A stretch of DNA of 64,000 nt from Solibacillus silvestris (GTDB taxonomy: Bacteria; Bacillota; Bacilli; Bacillales_A; Planococcaceae): contig CP014609.1 in assembly GCA_001586195.1 (NCBI GenBank), positions 222,001-286,000 of the forward strand. Reading direction: 5' to 3'. Below the pieces are notes generated by a model. It saw nothing but the letters and a program-made list of their open reading frames with translations. It made no database searches and was not told the origin of the DNA. The position numbers and the translations under genes were made by a program. Positions 33,872 to 43,309 of this stretch are shown piece after piece; position 1 is the first letter of the stretch, and each line of letters begins with the position of its first letter.

Positions 33872-35062
33872 ATGGACCAATTATTATTAAAGTTAGAAGA
33901 TAATTTTGAAGAGATGGTAAGTATTCGACGCTATTTACATGAGCACCCAGAACTATCCCATCAGGAAATACATACACCTGCATACATTGCAAATTACCAT
34001 CAGGAGCTAGGCTTGGAAGTTCGCGAATTTGTAGGAGGGCGTGGAGTTGTAGCCACATTAAAAGGGTCAAAACCAGGAAAGACAGTGGCTTTACGTGCTG
34101 ATTTTGATGCATTGGCAATTCAGGAATTAAATGATGTTCCTTATAAATCGAAAAATGATGGAGTGATGCATGCGTGCGGTCATGATGGGCATACGGCAAC
34201 ATTACTCGTTCTGGCAAAAGCATTAACAGAGATGCGGGATCAACTGTCCGGCACTATTGTATTTATCCACCAGCATGCAGAAGAGCTTGCTCCAGGTGGG
34301 GCAAAGGCAATGATTGAAGATGGCTGTTTAGACGGAGTAGACGTAATATTCGGAACACATTTATGGGCACCGACCCCTTTAGGCGAAGTTCTTGTACGCG
34401 AAGGGGCTATTATGGCGGCAGCAGATCGGTTTGAAATTGTGATCCAAGGAAAGGGTGGACACGGTGCAGAACCACAGCATTCAGTTGATGCAATCGTTGT
34501 TGGTGCACATTTTGTTACACAATTGCAGACGATTGTTTCTCGCCGTATCGCCCCACTTGAATCGGCTGTAGTGACACTCGGGCAATTTGAGGCGATCAAT
34601 CCTTTCAATGTCATAGCGGATACAGTGAAAATGCAAGGGACTGTACGTGCCTTTGACGAACAAGTACGAAGACAAATGAAAGAGGAAATTGAATTATTAT
34701 TGAAAGCTACTTGCTTAGGAATGCATGCTGACTATCGATTTGACTATTTTGATGGTTATCCGCCTGTAGTAAATCATGTAGAACAGACACAACTTGTCGC
34801 ACAAATAGCGAACGAAACACCGGGTGTTGAAAAGGTAACAGTTTGTTCTCCATTTATGATAGGGGAAGATTACGGCTACTATATGCAGCACGTTCCAGGA
34901 ACTTTCTTCTTTACAGGAGCCAAAGACCCGGACTGGGAAACGGTATATCCGCATCATCATGCCCGATTTGATTTTGATGAACGTGCAATGCTCATCGCAG
35001 CAAAAGTTTTAGGACAGGCAACATTGGAGTTTCTTTTAACTGAACAACGAGAAGAGGAATAA
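33872..35062 (+). CDS. M20 family metallopeptidase (amidohydrolase)
   Basis: 396 residues. Zinc/manganese-binding positions lie in [23 protein letters not shown] and the C-terminal [10 protein letters not shown]. The dimerisation domain (about 180-290) starts at [14 protein letters not shown]. It probably deacylates N-acyl amino acids or related compounds; exact substrate unknown. RBS AAAGGGG. One base separates it from the chemoreceptor gene, an unusual operon partner. Confidence 0.85.
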   Translation: MDQLLLKLEDNFEEMVSIRRYLHEHPELSHQEIHTPAYIANYHQELGLEVREFVGGRGVVATLKGSKPGKTVALRADFDALAIQELNDVPYKSKNDGVMHACGHDGHTATLLVLAKALTEMRDQLSGTIVFIHQHAEELAPGGAKAMIEDGCLDGVDVIFGTHLWAPTPLGEVLVREGAIMAAADRFEIVIQGKGGHGAEPQHSVDAIVVGAHFVTQLQTIVSRRIAPLESAVVTLGQFEAINPFNVIADTVKMQGTVRAFDEQVRRQMKEEIELLLKATCLGMHADYRFDYFDGYPPVVNHVEQTQLVAQIANETPGVEKVTVCSPFMIGEDYGYYMQHVPGTFFFTGAKDPDWETVYPHHHARFDFDERAMLIAAKVLGQATLEFLLTEQREEE

Positions 35063-35063
35063 T

Positions 35064-36749
35064 ATGAGCGTAGGGAAAAGATTAAATGCTGCACTAATTA
35101 TAATGATAGTGTTAATTATGATTACAGTAATACTGAACTATATTAGTCTGAAAAATATACAGGGAAATATGAATGAAGCACTCGACTACCGGGTTGAACA
35201 AATTCGTTCCGTAGATAAAATCCGGTTTAATGTCGCGATGCAAGGAATGTATGTACGTGCACTTGTTTTTGATGGGAAAGAGGAATCTGTCGAAAGCTTT
35301 AAACAGTATAACGAGTTGCTGGATCAGGAGATTGAATATTTAGGGAAATTAGTCTCAAGCGATACGATGAAAGAACTGATGGAACAAATCATTAAGTACC
35401 GAGATGACTTTAATTACGGTTACCTTGATATGATGGATGCTTTCGAACGGGGCGATAAAATACTCGCAAACGGTTTTATTAATACAAAACTGCGCGCAGC
35501 AAATGACGGAATGTTCGATGCAACAGCTCAAATGGTTGAGCATCAGGAAAAAGAACTTGATGCAATTAAAACGAAAGCCGATGATGCGATTGGCTTCTCC
35601 GTTTTAGTTGCAGGAATTGCTTTAGCAATCAGTGTTCTTATTGGCATACTTGTTATGATGTATATTCGTAAAACAATTATTTCCCCTTTAAATGGAATTG
35701 TGAATGAAGCGAATCTTATTGCAGCAGGTGATTTATCGCAGCAGGATATTCATGTGAAAACAAAGGATGAAATTGGGCAGCTGGGCAACGCATTCAATTC
35801 GATGAAAAATAATTTATCGAACCTGATAAAAAATATTCAAGTCAACTCAGAGCAAGTAAATGCGGCGGCACAGGAGCTTTCAGCAAGTACCGAAGAAATA
35901 ACGGCAACGACGGAAGATGTCACGATGCGGGTAAATGATACGACTGAAAGAGCGCAAATTTCTGCACATGCATCAAATGAAAGTGCCCGTGCAATGGAAG
36001 AAACAGCAGCAGGGGTACAACGAATTGCGGAATCAACACAGAAATTGCTTGGAAATTCGGTTGATGCGACACAAACAGCAAAAAATGGTGGTCAAATTAT
36101 CTATGATGCGCAACAACAAATGAGCATTATTAGTTCATCAACAAACTCTGTAAATGCTTTAGTACAAAAACTGGCACAACAAACAGAAGAAATTAATAAT
36201 ATTTCCCAATTAATCACATCGATTACGGATCAAACGAATTTATTGGCATTAAATGCAGCGATTGAAGCAGCGCGCGCAGGAGAACATGGAAAAGGGTTTG
36301 CTGTCGTGGCAGATGAAGTACGGAAGCTGGCTGAGCAATCGAAGTCATCTGCCAGTTCAATTGTCAACTTAACAATTGAAATTAAAGCAGATACGGAAAA
36401 CGTAGAACGTGCCGTATCGGAGTCGTTAGTTTCTGTGGAAGATGGTGTAAAGATTATTTCAAATGCCGGCGATTCATTTACAACGATTGTAGATGCAGTG
36501 ACACAAATGTCGATGCAAATCCAGGAAATTTCAGCTACTTCTGAAGAGCTTTCTGCAAGTGCAGAGCAGGTGACGGCATCGGTTAACGAAATAGCTCAAA
36601 GTTCAACTGAATCAAGCGGCAACTTAGAGATGATCGCGGCGGCAGTAGAGGAACAGACCGCTACAATGCAGCAAGTAAATGCAGTTGCCGTGACATTAAG
36701 CGATAATGCACAAACACTCCAACAGGAAATTTTGCAGTTTAAAGTATAA
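35064..36749 (+). CDS. methyl-accepting chemotaxis protein
   Basis: 561 residues. First transmembrane helix about 8-28, an extracellular four-helix sensor (about 30-180), second helix about 183-205, HAMP domain (about 205-260), then the signalling coiled coil with the conserved hairpin tip [20 protein letters not shown] and methylation-type EE/QQ pairs. The ligand is unknown. Its ATG follows the M20 stop by 1 bp, with AGAGGAA inside the upstream gene, so it may sense a substrate or product of that hydrolase. Confidence 0.92.
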   Translation: MSVGKRLNAALIIMIVLIMITVILNYISLKNIQGNMNEALDYRVEQIRSVDKIRFNVAMQGMYVRALVFDGKEESVESFKQYNELLDQEIEYLGKLVSSDTMKELMEQIIKYRDDFNYGYLDMMDAFERGDKILANGFINTKLRAANDGMFDATAQMVEHQEKELDAIKTKADDAIGFSVLVAGIALAISVLIGILVMMYIRKTIISPLNGIVNEANLIAAGDLSQQDIHVKTKDEIGQLGNAFNSMKNNLSNLIKNIQVNSEQVNAAAQELSASTEEITATTEDVTMRVNDTTERAQISAHASNESARAMEETAAGVQRIAESTQKLLGNSVDATQTAKNGGQIIYDAQQQMSIISSSTNSVNALVQKLAQQTEEINNISQLITSITDQTNLLALNAAIEAARAGEHGKGFAVVADEVRKLAEQSKSSASSIVNLTIEIKADTENVERAVSESLVSVEDGVKIISNAGDSFTTIVDAVTQMSMQIQEISATSEELSASAEQVTASVNEIAQSSTESSGNLEMIAAAVEEQTATMQQVNAVAVTLSDNAQTLQQEILQFKV

Positions 36750-36837
36750 TCCATTCCATAAGGGTGAAATGAGTGGAAACCTGCTTGAAAAAGAGTTAAG
36801 TACTCGTAGTAAGAAGCTAATATTTTTATTTACAGCA

Positions 36838-36875
36838 AAAAACGTCATTTTTCTCCTGAGGAAAATGACGTTTTT
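36838..36875 (+). terminator. terminator of the M20-MCP operon
   Basis: AACGTCATTTT pairs with AAAATGACGTT, followed by T5. Confidence 0.85.
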
Positions 36876-36902
36876 GAGTTATGTCTGCTGCTTTTCTGCA
36901 AC

Positions 36903-36934
36903 AAAAAAAGGCGCTTAAAAAATGCGCCTTACTT
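36903..36934 (-). terminator. terminator of gerQ
   Basis: On the minus strand AAGGCGC and GCGCCTT pair and are followed by seven T. Confidence 0.82.
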
Positions 36935-36936
36935 TT

Positions 36937-37281
36937 TTAAGGTTGTTGTGTGAAATAACTTAATTCTTCATCGAATTCAGCATAGTCAAAGTAAATCATC
37001 GGGAACAGGAATCGGTGGTTATTTTTTAAATCACGTAAAATTACATGGTCACGGCCGGCTGCTTCCACAACCCCACGGACCGCCCGTGTATTACTGCCAG
37101 CTACCGCATTATCAAATGAAAAATAAAACGTACCTGGTTTACCTCTGTTTAATCGTAAAATATTCTCGATATAGGATTCCTCACGTGGAAATCCTACTCC
37201 TTGCATACCTGGTATACCCGAAGACATCGGAACCGTCGCAGGATTCATTTGTTGCATTGGAGACGTCCAATAATAAGTCAA
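36937..37281 (-). CDS. gerQ: spore coat protein GerQ
   Basis: 114 residues. A disordered Met/Pro/Gly-rich N-terminus is followed by the conserved GerQ domain: EESYIENILRLNRGK, GVVEAAGRDHVILRD and FPMIYFDYAEFDEE. GerQ (YwdL) sits in the inner coat and localises the cortex hydrolase CwlJ; it is cross-linked by transglutaminase in B. subtilis. TTG start with AAAGGATG about 7 nt upstream. Position next to ywdK matches B. subtilis. Mother-cell expression is expected. Confidence 0.92.
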   Translation of the reverse strand: MTYYWTSPMQQMNPATVPMSSGIPGMQGVGFPREESYIENILRLNRGKPGTFYFSFDNAVAGSNTRAVRGVVEAAGRDHVILRDLKNNHRFLFPMIYFDYAEFDEELSYFTQQP

Positions 37282-37305
37282 TTTTGCATCCTTTCATAAA
37301 GAAAT

Positions 37306-37455
37306 TTAATATACTGCAGTCATCGGCGTAAGAAACAGTAAACGAAGAAATGGCTGCTGTTTCTCTGTGTTCACAATAAGCAGGACACTTGCTTCACCTT
37401 CTGCCGCACTGTAACCGAAGAAAGAAGGGCGGCATGTAAACCTTTTATTTGAAGT
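37306..37455 (-). pseudogene. possible cwlJ remnant upstream of gerQ
   Basis: A 49-codon open stretch without a start codon reads SAAEGEASVLLIVN near its beginning and QPFLRLLFLTPMTAVY at its end. These resemble the N-terminal catalytic-Glu region (RAEAEGE...LLVGNV) and the C-terminal NQPF..CF.P...VY of the cortex hydrolase CwlJ, with the middle missing. It ends 25 bp before gerQ on the same strand; as I recall, cwlJ precedes gerQ in the B. cereus group. A strong AAAGGAGG (near 37480) and CATATACTA, a SigK-like -10 (near 37490), lie upstream. The similarity is short and judged by eye. Confidence 0.35.
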
Positions 37456-37666
37456 TTAGGCGTTCGATGTGACCTCCTTTTTCGACTTAGTATATGCATA
37501 AATAAAAAAGTTGAACACCAAAAACAGTGTTGTTTTTTGAACAGGTGACATACTATAGGTTAATTAGTTCGGATATATGTAATAAATTTCAATGTATTGG
37601 GAAAGATAAAGTAAATAAATAAGAGATTGTTGCCGGTGTTGACGAAAAGCGCAGGAGTGGAACATC

Positions 37667-37855
37667 ATGAAAATAGGAGTTTGGTTAGGCATAATAATTA
37701 GCGCATTATTGTCTTTTGCGGTTGCAATATTTTATGAACAGCCGATTCATTGGTATTTATTGGTTCTTCTAATCATCATCGGTTTCTTCATTAATACAAT
37801 CATTATAATTTTAAAGTTGCAGGATGAATCAAACGTAAAAGATGAGCCGAAATAA
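37667..37855 (+). CDS. small membrane protein of unknown function
   Basis: 62 residues with two transmembrane helices (about 5-24 and 29-50) and a charged C-terminal tail. AGGAGTGG lies 8 nt before ATG, and the stop lies in the loop of a terminator hairpin. I do not recognise the family. Confidence 0.6.
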   Translation: MKIGVWLGIIISALLSFAVAIFYEQPIHWYLLVLLIIIGFFINTIIIILKLQDESNVKDEPK

Positions 37856-37870
37856 ATCGGCTCATCTTTT
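37838..37870 (+). terminator. terminator overlapping the stop of the 62-residue gene
   Basis: AAAAGATGAGCCGA pairs with TCGGCTCATCTTTT; the TAA stop at 37853-37855 sits in the loop. Confidence 0.88.
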
Positions 37871-37880
37871 ATGTTTTAGG

Positions 37881-37944
37881 AAAAAATAAACCCGTTCCAC
37901 ACTTTTGAAGTTGGTTAAGCCAACATCAAGTGGGGGAACGGGTT
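37881..37944 (-). terminator. terminator of hemQ
   Basis: On the minus strand AACCCGTTCC pairs with GGAACGGGTT, with an inner stem GTTGG/CCAAC, followed by TATTTTTT. Confidence 0.8.
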
Positions 37945-37950
37945 AAGACA

Positions 37951-38688
37951 TCAAATTGCTAACAGTTTTTCTAGTTTTTCATTGTCCAGCAAGTTTCCTA
38001 CCAGGAACTCACCGAATTCGCCGTAACGAGCTGAAACTTCATCAAAGCGCATTTCATAAACGATTTTCTTGAATTGAAGCATATCATCAGAGAATAATGT
38101 AACGCCCCACTCATGATCATCTAAGCCGACAGAACCAGTTATAATTTGCTTGATTTTACCTGCATAGCTGCGGCCAATTAGACCGTGGTCATACATCAAT
38201 TTTTTGCGATCTTCCATAGAAAGCATGTACCAGTTGTCATTGCCTTCACGTTTTTTATCCATTGGGTAGAAGCATACGTATTTTGATTTTGGCAGTTCAG
38301 GATATAAACGCGCACGAACATGCGGGTTTTGATATGGATCTTCATCTGATTTACCTGCTAAATAGTTCGATAATTCGACAACGGAAACGTATGAATACGT
38401 TGGAATTGTAAAATCGGCAATCGCCAATTTCGCAAATTTTGTTTCGATTTCATTTAGTTCTTCAGGTGTTTCACGTAAAGTCATAATCATGAAATCTGCT
38501 TTTTGTCCAATAATTGAGTAAAAAGCATTCGAACCCGTATCTTTATTTAAGTCTTCCAAAAATGCGATAAATTCTTTTGTAGCGGCTTCGCGTTCTTCAG
38601 CTGAAACTAATTTCCATGATACCCAGTCCATTGAGCGGAAATCATGTAATGCGTACCAGCCGTCTAATGTAATTGCTGCTTCATTCAT
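37951..38688 (-). CDS. hemQ: coproheme decarboxylase (HemQ/ChdC)
   Basis: 245-residue chlorite-dismutase-fold enzyme that oxidatively decarboxylates coproheme to heme b, the last step of the Gram-positive heme pathway. The catalytic tyrosine region [10 protein letters not shown] and the proximal heme histidine in [14 protein letters not shown] are present. Start ATG 38688 with AAGGAG-type binding site. The divergent lipL and the surrounding genes match ywfI-ywfL of B. subtilis. A Fur-like site lies upstream. Confidence 0.95.
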   Translation of the reverse strand: MNEAAITLDGWYALHDFRSMDWVSWKLVSAEEREAATKEFIAFLEDLNKDTGSNAFYSIIGQKADFMIMTLRETPEELNEIETKFAKLAIADFTIPTYSYVSVVELSNYLAGKSDEDPYQNPHVRARLYPELPKSKYVCFYPMDKKREGNDNWYMLSMEDRKKLMYDHGLIGRSYAGKIKQIITGSVGLDDHEWGVTLFSDDMLQFKKIVYEMRFDEVSARYGEFGEFLVGNLLDNEKLEKLLAI

Positions 38689-38710
38689 CTATTCAAACAC
38701 TCCTTGTAAA

Positions 38711-38725
38711 TGAAAATGATTCACA
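38711..38725 (-). promoter_or_regulatory. Fur-like box upstream of hemQ
   Basis: TGAAAATGATTCACA (plus strand) matches 11 of 14 specified positions of the 7-1-7 Fur consensus TGATAATNATTATCA. It lies 23 bp before the hemQ start, overlapping the likely transcription start. Confidence 0.4.
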
Positions 38726-38791
38726 ATTAGTGTAGCATAGTTTCAGGGAAAAATATCATTTCAACATTGCAAAATCCGTCAATTCACCAAT

Positions 38792-38819
38792 TTGACATGA
38801 CTTTAAAATGCGGTATGCT
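38792..38819 (+). promoter_or_regulatory. SigA promoter of lipL
   Basis: TTGACA (38792-38797), 16-bp spacer, TATGCT (38814-38819), 34 bp before the lipL start. Confidence 0.7.
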
Positions 38820-38853
38820 AAAGTGAGGAAAAATTAGGCTAGGAGTATAAAAT

Positions 38854-39681
38854 ATGAATGATTTTTTGCAGCAAACAATGTGGCGTTTTATCGATCAGTC
38901 GATCAGCGCGAATAAACGCTCGCCATTAGAGTCCTTTGCAATGGATGATACACTTTGTCATCTTGTCGGTCAGAAAATGACCAATTCGACAATACGTACG
39001 TGGGTTCATCATGACGCAGTGGTTCTTGGCATTCAAGATCACCGCTTGCCTTATATTGAGCAAGGAATGGAGACATTGAAGAACAGTGGATATGATCCGA
39101 TTGTCCGCAATTCTGGAGGACTGGCGGTCGTATTGGATGCAGGAGTTTTAAACATTTCGATTGTGTTAAATGATGACAAGCCGTTAAGTATTAATAATGC
39201 GTTTGAAATGATGGTTGCATTAATTCGTCAGTTATTCCCTGAAATTGCAATGAAAATAGAAGCATATGAAATTGTTGGTTCTTATTGTCCAGGTTCATAT
39301 GATTTAAGTATTAATGGTCAAAAGTTTGCCGGTATCTCACAGCGTCGTATGAAAAACGGAATTGCTGTTCAAATATATTTATGTGTGGAAGGCAGTGGCA
39401 GTGAGCGTGCGGAACTGATTAAACGTTTTTATGAAAATGGTCTGCAAGGCGAGAAAACGAAATTCGAGTATCCGGATATAAAGCCGGAAGTCATGGCTTC
39501 ACTTCAACAACTGACAGGACAAAACGTGACAGTATTCGAAGTGAATGAAAGGCTTCGTAACCTATTGAGGCAGTGGAATGGACAGCTGTTCGAACTGCCA
39601 TTGCAGCAAGAGGAAATGGAATTGTACGATTACTATTTAGAGCGCGTGTTCAAACGCAATGAGTCGATGCTAAGTAAATAA
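38854..39681 (+). CDS. lipL: octanoyl-[GcvH]:protein N-octanoyltransferase
   Basis: 275-residue BPL/LPL-fold amidotransferase that moves octanoyl from GcvH to E2 subunits in lipoate assembly. The catalytic cysteine is in GSYCPGSYDLSINGQKFAG, with the conserved K of the same block; VRNSGGLAVVLDAGVLNIS is the lipoyl-binding strand. It resembles LipL (YwfL) rather than a lipoate ligase because the cysteine is present and the position beside hemQ matches. Confidence 0.9.
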   Translation: MNDFLQQTMWRFIDQSISANKRSPLESFAMDDTLCHLVGQKMTNSTIRTWVHHDAVVLGIQDHRLPYIEQGMETLKNSGYDPIVRNSGGLAVVLDAGVLNISIVLNDDKPLSINNAFEMMVALIRQLFPEIAMKIEAYEIVGSYCPGSYDLSINGQKFAGISQRRMKNGIAVQIYLCVEGSGSERAELIKRFYENGLQGEKTKFEYPDIKPEVMASLQQLTGQNVTVFEVNERLRNLLRQWNGQLFELPLQQEEMELYDYYLERVFKRNESMLSK

Positions 39682-39689
39682 GAAAATAA

Positions 39690-39722
39690 AAAGAGGCGAG
39701 GTGCTAATATAGCGCTTCGCCT
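39690..39722 (-). terminator. rsfA terminator overlapping its last codons
   Basis: On the minus strand AGGCGAAGCGC pairs with GCACCTCGCCT, followed by CTTTTTATTTT. The rsfA stop TAG (39706-39704) lies at the edge of the loop, so the first arm is coding. Confidence 0.8.
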
Positions 39723-40345
39723 GAATCATTTAACGATGTTTGGGAAATCAAGTTGCCGTTACGCTCCATTTTGAATGTTGGCGTGGCCTCAGTATCTGTT
39801 TCTAGTGCTACAAGTCGTCTTGCGCGGTTCATAATAGAAACAAACTGCTCGTAATCTTCTTTAATCGCTTTATTCTCTTTTTGCAGTGTTGTCAGCTGTT
39901 GCTCTAGCTGGCTTTTCTGTTCTGTTAATAGTGATGTCAGTTTGCGCCATTTCAATAAATCCTGTTCATTTGAATTCGTATGCTGCAGTTGTACTAAGTA
40001 TGCAATGACGATATCTAGTGATAATGCCGATAATGGAATCGATGTTGGCTGATTTTCGTTTGACGGCAGTAAGTATACTGGAGTTGTTCTGCGTTTTGTA
40101 GCCGTATTCATCATGCGCATACGTTCTTTGCGTTCCTTTTTAGCCTGTGCCAAATCTTCTTCATAAATGCGTCGGACTACAGCATTCCAGCGAAAACCGC
40201 AAGCTGCAGCTGTTCTGTTTAGTAAATCCCCAGCTTCCTCAAATGCATTTAATTGTGTACTGCCTTCTTTTACATGGCGTAAAACAGCCTCTGCTAACAG
40301 CTCATCATTCTCTTTCACCCATGCGTCTTGTCTTGTTTTTGTCAT
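39704..40345 (-). CDS. rsfA: prespore-specific regulator RsfA
   Basis: 213 residues. The N-terminal Myb/SANT-like DNA-binding region (about 1-65) reads RQDAWVKENDELLAEAVLRHV, and AACGFRWNAVVRRIY follows. The C-terminal part has a coiled coil (about 130-180). RsfA (YwfN) modulates SigF-dependent genes in the forespore of B. subtilis. It lies between lipL and ywfO as expected. Confidence 0.9.
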   Translation of the reverse strand: MTKTRQDAWVKENDELLAEAVLRHVKEGSTQLNAFEEAGDLLNRTAAACGFRWNAVVRRIYEEDLAQAKKERKERMRMMNTATKRRTTPVYLLPSNENQPTSIPLSALSLDIVIAYLVQLQHTNSNEQDLLKWRKLTSLLTEQKSQLEQQLTTLQKENKAIKEDYEQFVSIMNRARRLVALETDTEATPTFKMERNGNLISQTSLNDSGEALY

Positions 40346-40576
40346 AAAAAACTCCCCCTGAATTATAATAGTTTTGTTGTTGTAAATCTATCATGTCCAA
40401 AGAGGAAAACATTTATTCAATATATCGTAAATTGTTGCTAGAATGATGAGAAATATGTTCCTAGCAGAACTTTGAACGGAATTGCTAGGATAAAGCTTGA
40501 ATGAAATAAGCAAAATAAGATACAATAGCAAATAGGTTAAAACAGCGAAAATAGCTCATAGAGAGGTGTTGACACT

Positions 40577-40801
40577 ATGGCAAACTTATTCCACGTTTGC
40601 GATGAATGTCAGGCCGTTAATTTAAAGACGTTAATTCCAAAATTAAAAGAAATTGATCCAGAAGCAACGATTGAAATTGGCTGTCATTCATACTGTGGTC
40701 CAGGCCGCAAAAAAACATTTACATTTGTAAATAACCGTCCAGTTGCCGCATTAACTGAAGAGGAGTTAATGGTAAAGGTACTCGACAAATTGAAAAAGTA
40801 A
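40577..40801 (+). CDS. DUF1450 (YuzB-like) protein
   Basis: 74 residues. N-terminal [11 protein letters not shown] and central [23 protein letters not shown] are the DUF1450 pattern, with four cysteines that could bind metal or an Fe-S centre; the fold is thioredoxin-like/ferredoxin-like in appearance. AGAGGTG before the ATG. Function unknown. It is not part of the ywf block in B. subtilis, so this is a local insertion. Confidence 0.82.
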   Translation: MANLFHVCDECQAVNLKTLIPKLKEIDPEATIEIGCHSYCGPGRKKTFTFVNNRPVAALTEEELMVKVLDKLKK

Positions 40802-40810
40802 CAGCGTAAC

Positions 40811-40850
40811 AAGGACGCGTTCTGAAAGATTTTCAGAACACGTCCTTTTT
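40811..40850 (+). terminator. terminator of the DUF1450 gene
   Basis: AAGGACGCGTTCTGAAA pairs with TTTCAGAACACGTCCTT (one mismatch), followed by T5. Confidence 0.9.
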
Positions 40851-40924
40851 GCGTTTTCGGCGGATTCATTTCTATTTCACTAACATCTCACTTATAATGT
40901 TGTTAAGAGATAAGGAGGTGGGCT

Positions 40925-42232
40925 ATGTTGATGACATATGCAAAAACAAAACTGCAAGAGGAAAAAGTTTTTAAAGACCCTGTCCATCGCTATATTCACG
41001 TTCGGGATCAAGTCATCTGGGATTTGGTCAAAACAAGAGAATTTCAGAGATTGCGCCGTATCAAGCAGCTTGGTACGACGTATTTAGTGTTCCACGGAGC
41101 TGAACATAGCCGATTTAATCACTCATTGGGAGTATATGAAATTGTCCGTCGAATCGTGGATGATGTATTTAAAGGAAGAAAAGAATGGGATGATTCTGAG
41201 CGTCTACTCGTATTATGTTCCGCATTACTGCATGATTTGGGGCACGGGCCGTTCTCTCATGCATTTGAGAATGTATTTGAAACAGATCATGAATATTTTA
41301 CGCGTCAAATTCTGCTGGGGGACACAGAGGTAAATGCCGTGCTCCGTCGAGTGGCCGATGACTTTCCGGAAAAGGTCGCGCAAGTAATTGAAAAAACGTA
41401 TCCCAATGAATTGGTTGTCAGCCTAATTTCCAGCCAGATCGATGCAGACCGTATGGATTACCTGCAGCGTGATGCGTATTATACTGGCGTCAGCTACGGA
41501 CATTTTGATATGGAGCGTATCATGCGTGTTATGCGTCCACGTGCAAATGGTGTTGTTATAAAAGAAAGCGGTATGCATGCGGTCGAGCATTACATCATGA
41601 GCCGCTACCAAATGTATTTGCAAATTTATTTCCACCCGGTGTCAAGAAGTGCGGAAGTCGTGCTGAATCATATTTTAAAACGAGTGAAAGTGCTGTGTAA
41701 AAATAATTATCCATTTAAATATGAACCGACGCCTTTTTTATCCTTTTTCAGAGGGAATGTCACATTGGAAGACTATATTGCGCTCGATGAAAGCATTATG
41801 CTGGCGTACTTCCAATTTTGGATGGGAGAAGACGATGAAATATTACGGGATTTATGCCGCAGATTCGTCAATCGGAAACTGTTCCAATATACGAATCTGA
41901 ATCCTTACAAGCAGCCTGAAGTATATGCACAACTGCAACGTCTATTTTTGCAGGCCGGCATTGATCCGGAATATTATTTAGTGCACGATTCCACATCGGA
42001 TTTACCTTATGACTTTTACCGCCCTGGTATTGAAGGGACGAAGAAGCCAATTTACTTGCTAATGCAGGACGGAATGCAGCGTGAACTATCAGAGGAAAGC
42101 CAAATCGTCGAAGCAATTGCCGGTCGCATCAAAGTAGACCATAAAGTGTATTACCCGGAAGAGTTATTTACAGACGAGCGGATTCCAGCTGCATTGCGGA
42201 ATGAAATAAAACAGCTCATTGAGGAAGCGTAA
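40925..42232 (+). CDS. ywfO: HD-domain phosphohydrolase YwfO
   Basis: 435 residues. dGTPase-like HD fold: HSRFNHSLGVYE supplies the first His, LLHDLGHGPFSHAFE the HD pair, and SSQIDADRMDYLQRDAYYTG the last Asp. Family members hydrolyse dNTPs or act as nucleotide triphosphohydrolases; the substrate here is unproven. AAGGAGGTGGGCT precedes ATG 40925. Position after rsfA is as in B. subtilis. Confidence 0.9.
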   Translation: MLMTYAKTKLQEEKVFKDPVHRYIHVRDQVIWDLVKTREFQRLRRIKQLGTTYLVFHGAEHSRFNHSLGVYEIVRRIVDDVFKGRKEWDDSERLLVLCSALLHDLGHGPFSHAFENVFETDHEYFTRQILLGDTEVNAVLRRVADDFPEKVAQVIEKTYPNELVVSLISSQIDADRMDYLQRDAYYTGVSYGHFDMERIMRVMRPRANGVVIKESGMHAVEHYIMSRYQMYLQIYFHPVSRSAEVVLNHILKRVKVLCKNNYPFKYEPTPFLSFFRGNVTLEDYIALDESIMLAYFQFWMGEDDEILRDLCRRFVNRKLFQYTNLNPYKQPEVYAQLQRLFLQAGIDPEYYLVHDSTSDLPYDFYRPGIEGTKKPIYLLMQDGMQRELSEESQIVEAIAGRIKVDHKVYYPEELFTDERIPAALRNEIKQLIEEA

Positions 42233-42391
42233 CGGGTGCAGGAAAGGTCCATAGTTTGAGTGAATAGATGGAAAACCTTCGCTCAGTTAAAAAAGTCAAT
42301 ACCCGCAAAATTAAAAACACCAAAATTTTCCCTAAAGAAGATTGAGGTGTTTCGATTATTAATTAACTGAAATTCAACGCCAGCTTAACCA

Positions 42392-42577
42392 TTATTGGTC
42401 GCTATAGCGTACGCCACCTTTAGCATAGTGGTTTTTAGACATTTCTTCAATAATGATTGATACATTTTCTACTGGTGCGTCAACTGTTTTTGAAACAGCT
42501 TGTGTAACTTCTTCTACGAGCGCGCGTTTTTGTTCATCAGTGCGGCCCTCAATCATTTTAATTGTAACGATTGGCAT
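42392..42577 (-). CDS. ywhB: 4-oxalocrotonate tautomerase family enzyme
   Basis: 61 residues, exactly the size of the small tautomerase monomers. Pro2, which becomes the N-terminal catalytic base after methionine removal, is present (MPIVTIKM), and Arg12 (EGRTDEQK) and Arg39-type residues are near their usual places. Matches YwhB of B. subtilis. The physiological substrate is unknown. Strong AGGAGG-type site before ATG. Confidence 0.92.
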   Translation of the reverse strand: MPIVTIKMIEGRTDEQKRALVEEVTQAVSKTVDAPVENVSIIIEEMSKNHYAKGGVRYSDQ

Positions 42578-42642
42578 AAAGTCGCCTCCTAGTTAAAATA
42601 TAGTGTATAGTATTTATATTAGCGTATTTGGAGGGATTTACA

Positions 42643-43155
42643 ATGGCAAATGAAGAAAAACCAAAACCGAAAATGGGTTTTACGATAATAAAAAATGATC
42701 CTACCGATGGGCATAAAGGATTCGGTATTGGTTCACTTTCTTTGGAAAATGTATCACCGGTCATTGTCGATGTCGCAGAAGGAACAGCAATTGTTGATAT
42801 CGGGGCAATGCATGCGAAAAGTGAAGTAGAGCGCGGCATTAAGTTTACAATGAACCGTGAAGATTCAGCTGGCGGAAAAGATTACTGGCTTGTATGGGTA
42901 ACAATAGACCATAAAGAATCAGGTGCTTATTTTGCCGGTGTGACAGCATGTGAAATGGTCGTAAACCGTGAAAAACGCCGTGGCTATAAAATTTTGGCAG
43001 ACCATGTGAACAGAATGGATAAATCAATGAAGCGTCACATTATTGTAGACCATATGGATGAGCCGTCAAAGAAAATACTGGCCGACTTCCTGAAAAGCCA
43101 CAACGAAGAAATGTGGAACAACAGTGATGAGAAATTGAGACAGGATTTAGCATAA
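42643..43155 (+). CDS. ywhD: YwhD family protein
   Basis: 170 residues, matching YwhD. Conserved blocks are GFTIIKNDPTDGHKGFGIGS, IVDIGAMHAKSEVERGIKF and RGYKILADHVNRMDKSMKRH. Role unknown. The start ATG 42643 follows GGAGGG; an in-frame TTG upstream at 42628 has no binding site. Divergent from ywhB, as in B. subtilis. Confidence 0.85.
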   Translation: MANEEKPKPKMGFTIIKNDPTDGHKGFGIGSLSLENVSPVIVDVAEGTAIVDIGAMHAKSEVERGIKFTMNREDSAGGKDYWLVWVTIDHKESGAYFAGVTACEMVVNREKRRGYKILADHVNRMDKSMKRHIIVDHMDEPSKKILADFLKSHNEEMWNNSDEKLRQDLA

Positions 43156-43247
43156 AGGTGCACCTTGAACGAAATAAACATCTTACAATAATATTACAAA
43201 ATTCAGTGAACAATATGTGACATTTCAAATTCTACCAAAATCCGTAG

Positions 43248-43276
43248 TTGAAACTGGTTCTAAAAGAAAGTAAACT
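43248..43276 (+). promoter_or_regulatory. candidate SigA promoter in the ywhD-pbpG gap
   Basis: TTGAAA (43248-43253), 17-bp spacer, TAAACT (43271-43276). No recognised gene lies downstream before a strong terminator, so it may drive a small transcript. Confidence 0.4.
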
Positions 43277-43309
43277 GAATTTAAAGCTTGCGAAATAGTA
43301 GGCTAGGAC

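Noticed and set aside
36750-36918. 70-codon frame after the chemoreceptor gene
   Set aside because: It runs through the chemoreceptor terminator and into the gerQ terminator, with no ribosome binding site.
42250-42390. Terminator between ywfO and ywhB (AAACACC/GGTGTTT near 42317-42355)
   Set aside because: The stem is short with a loop over 20 nt; possible, but too weak to list.
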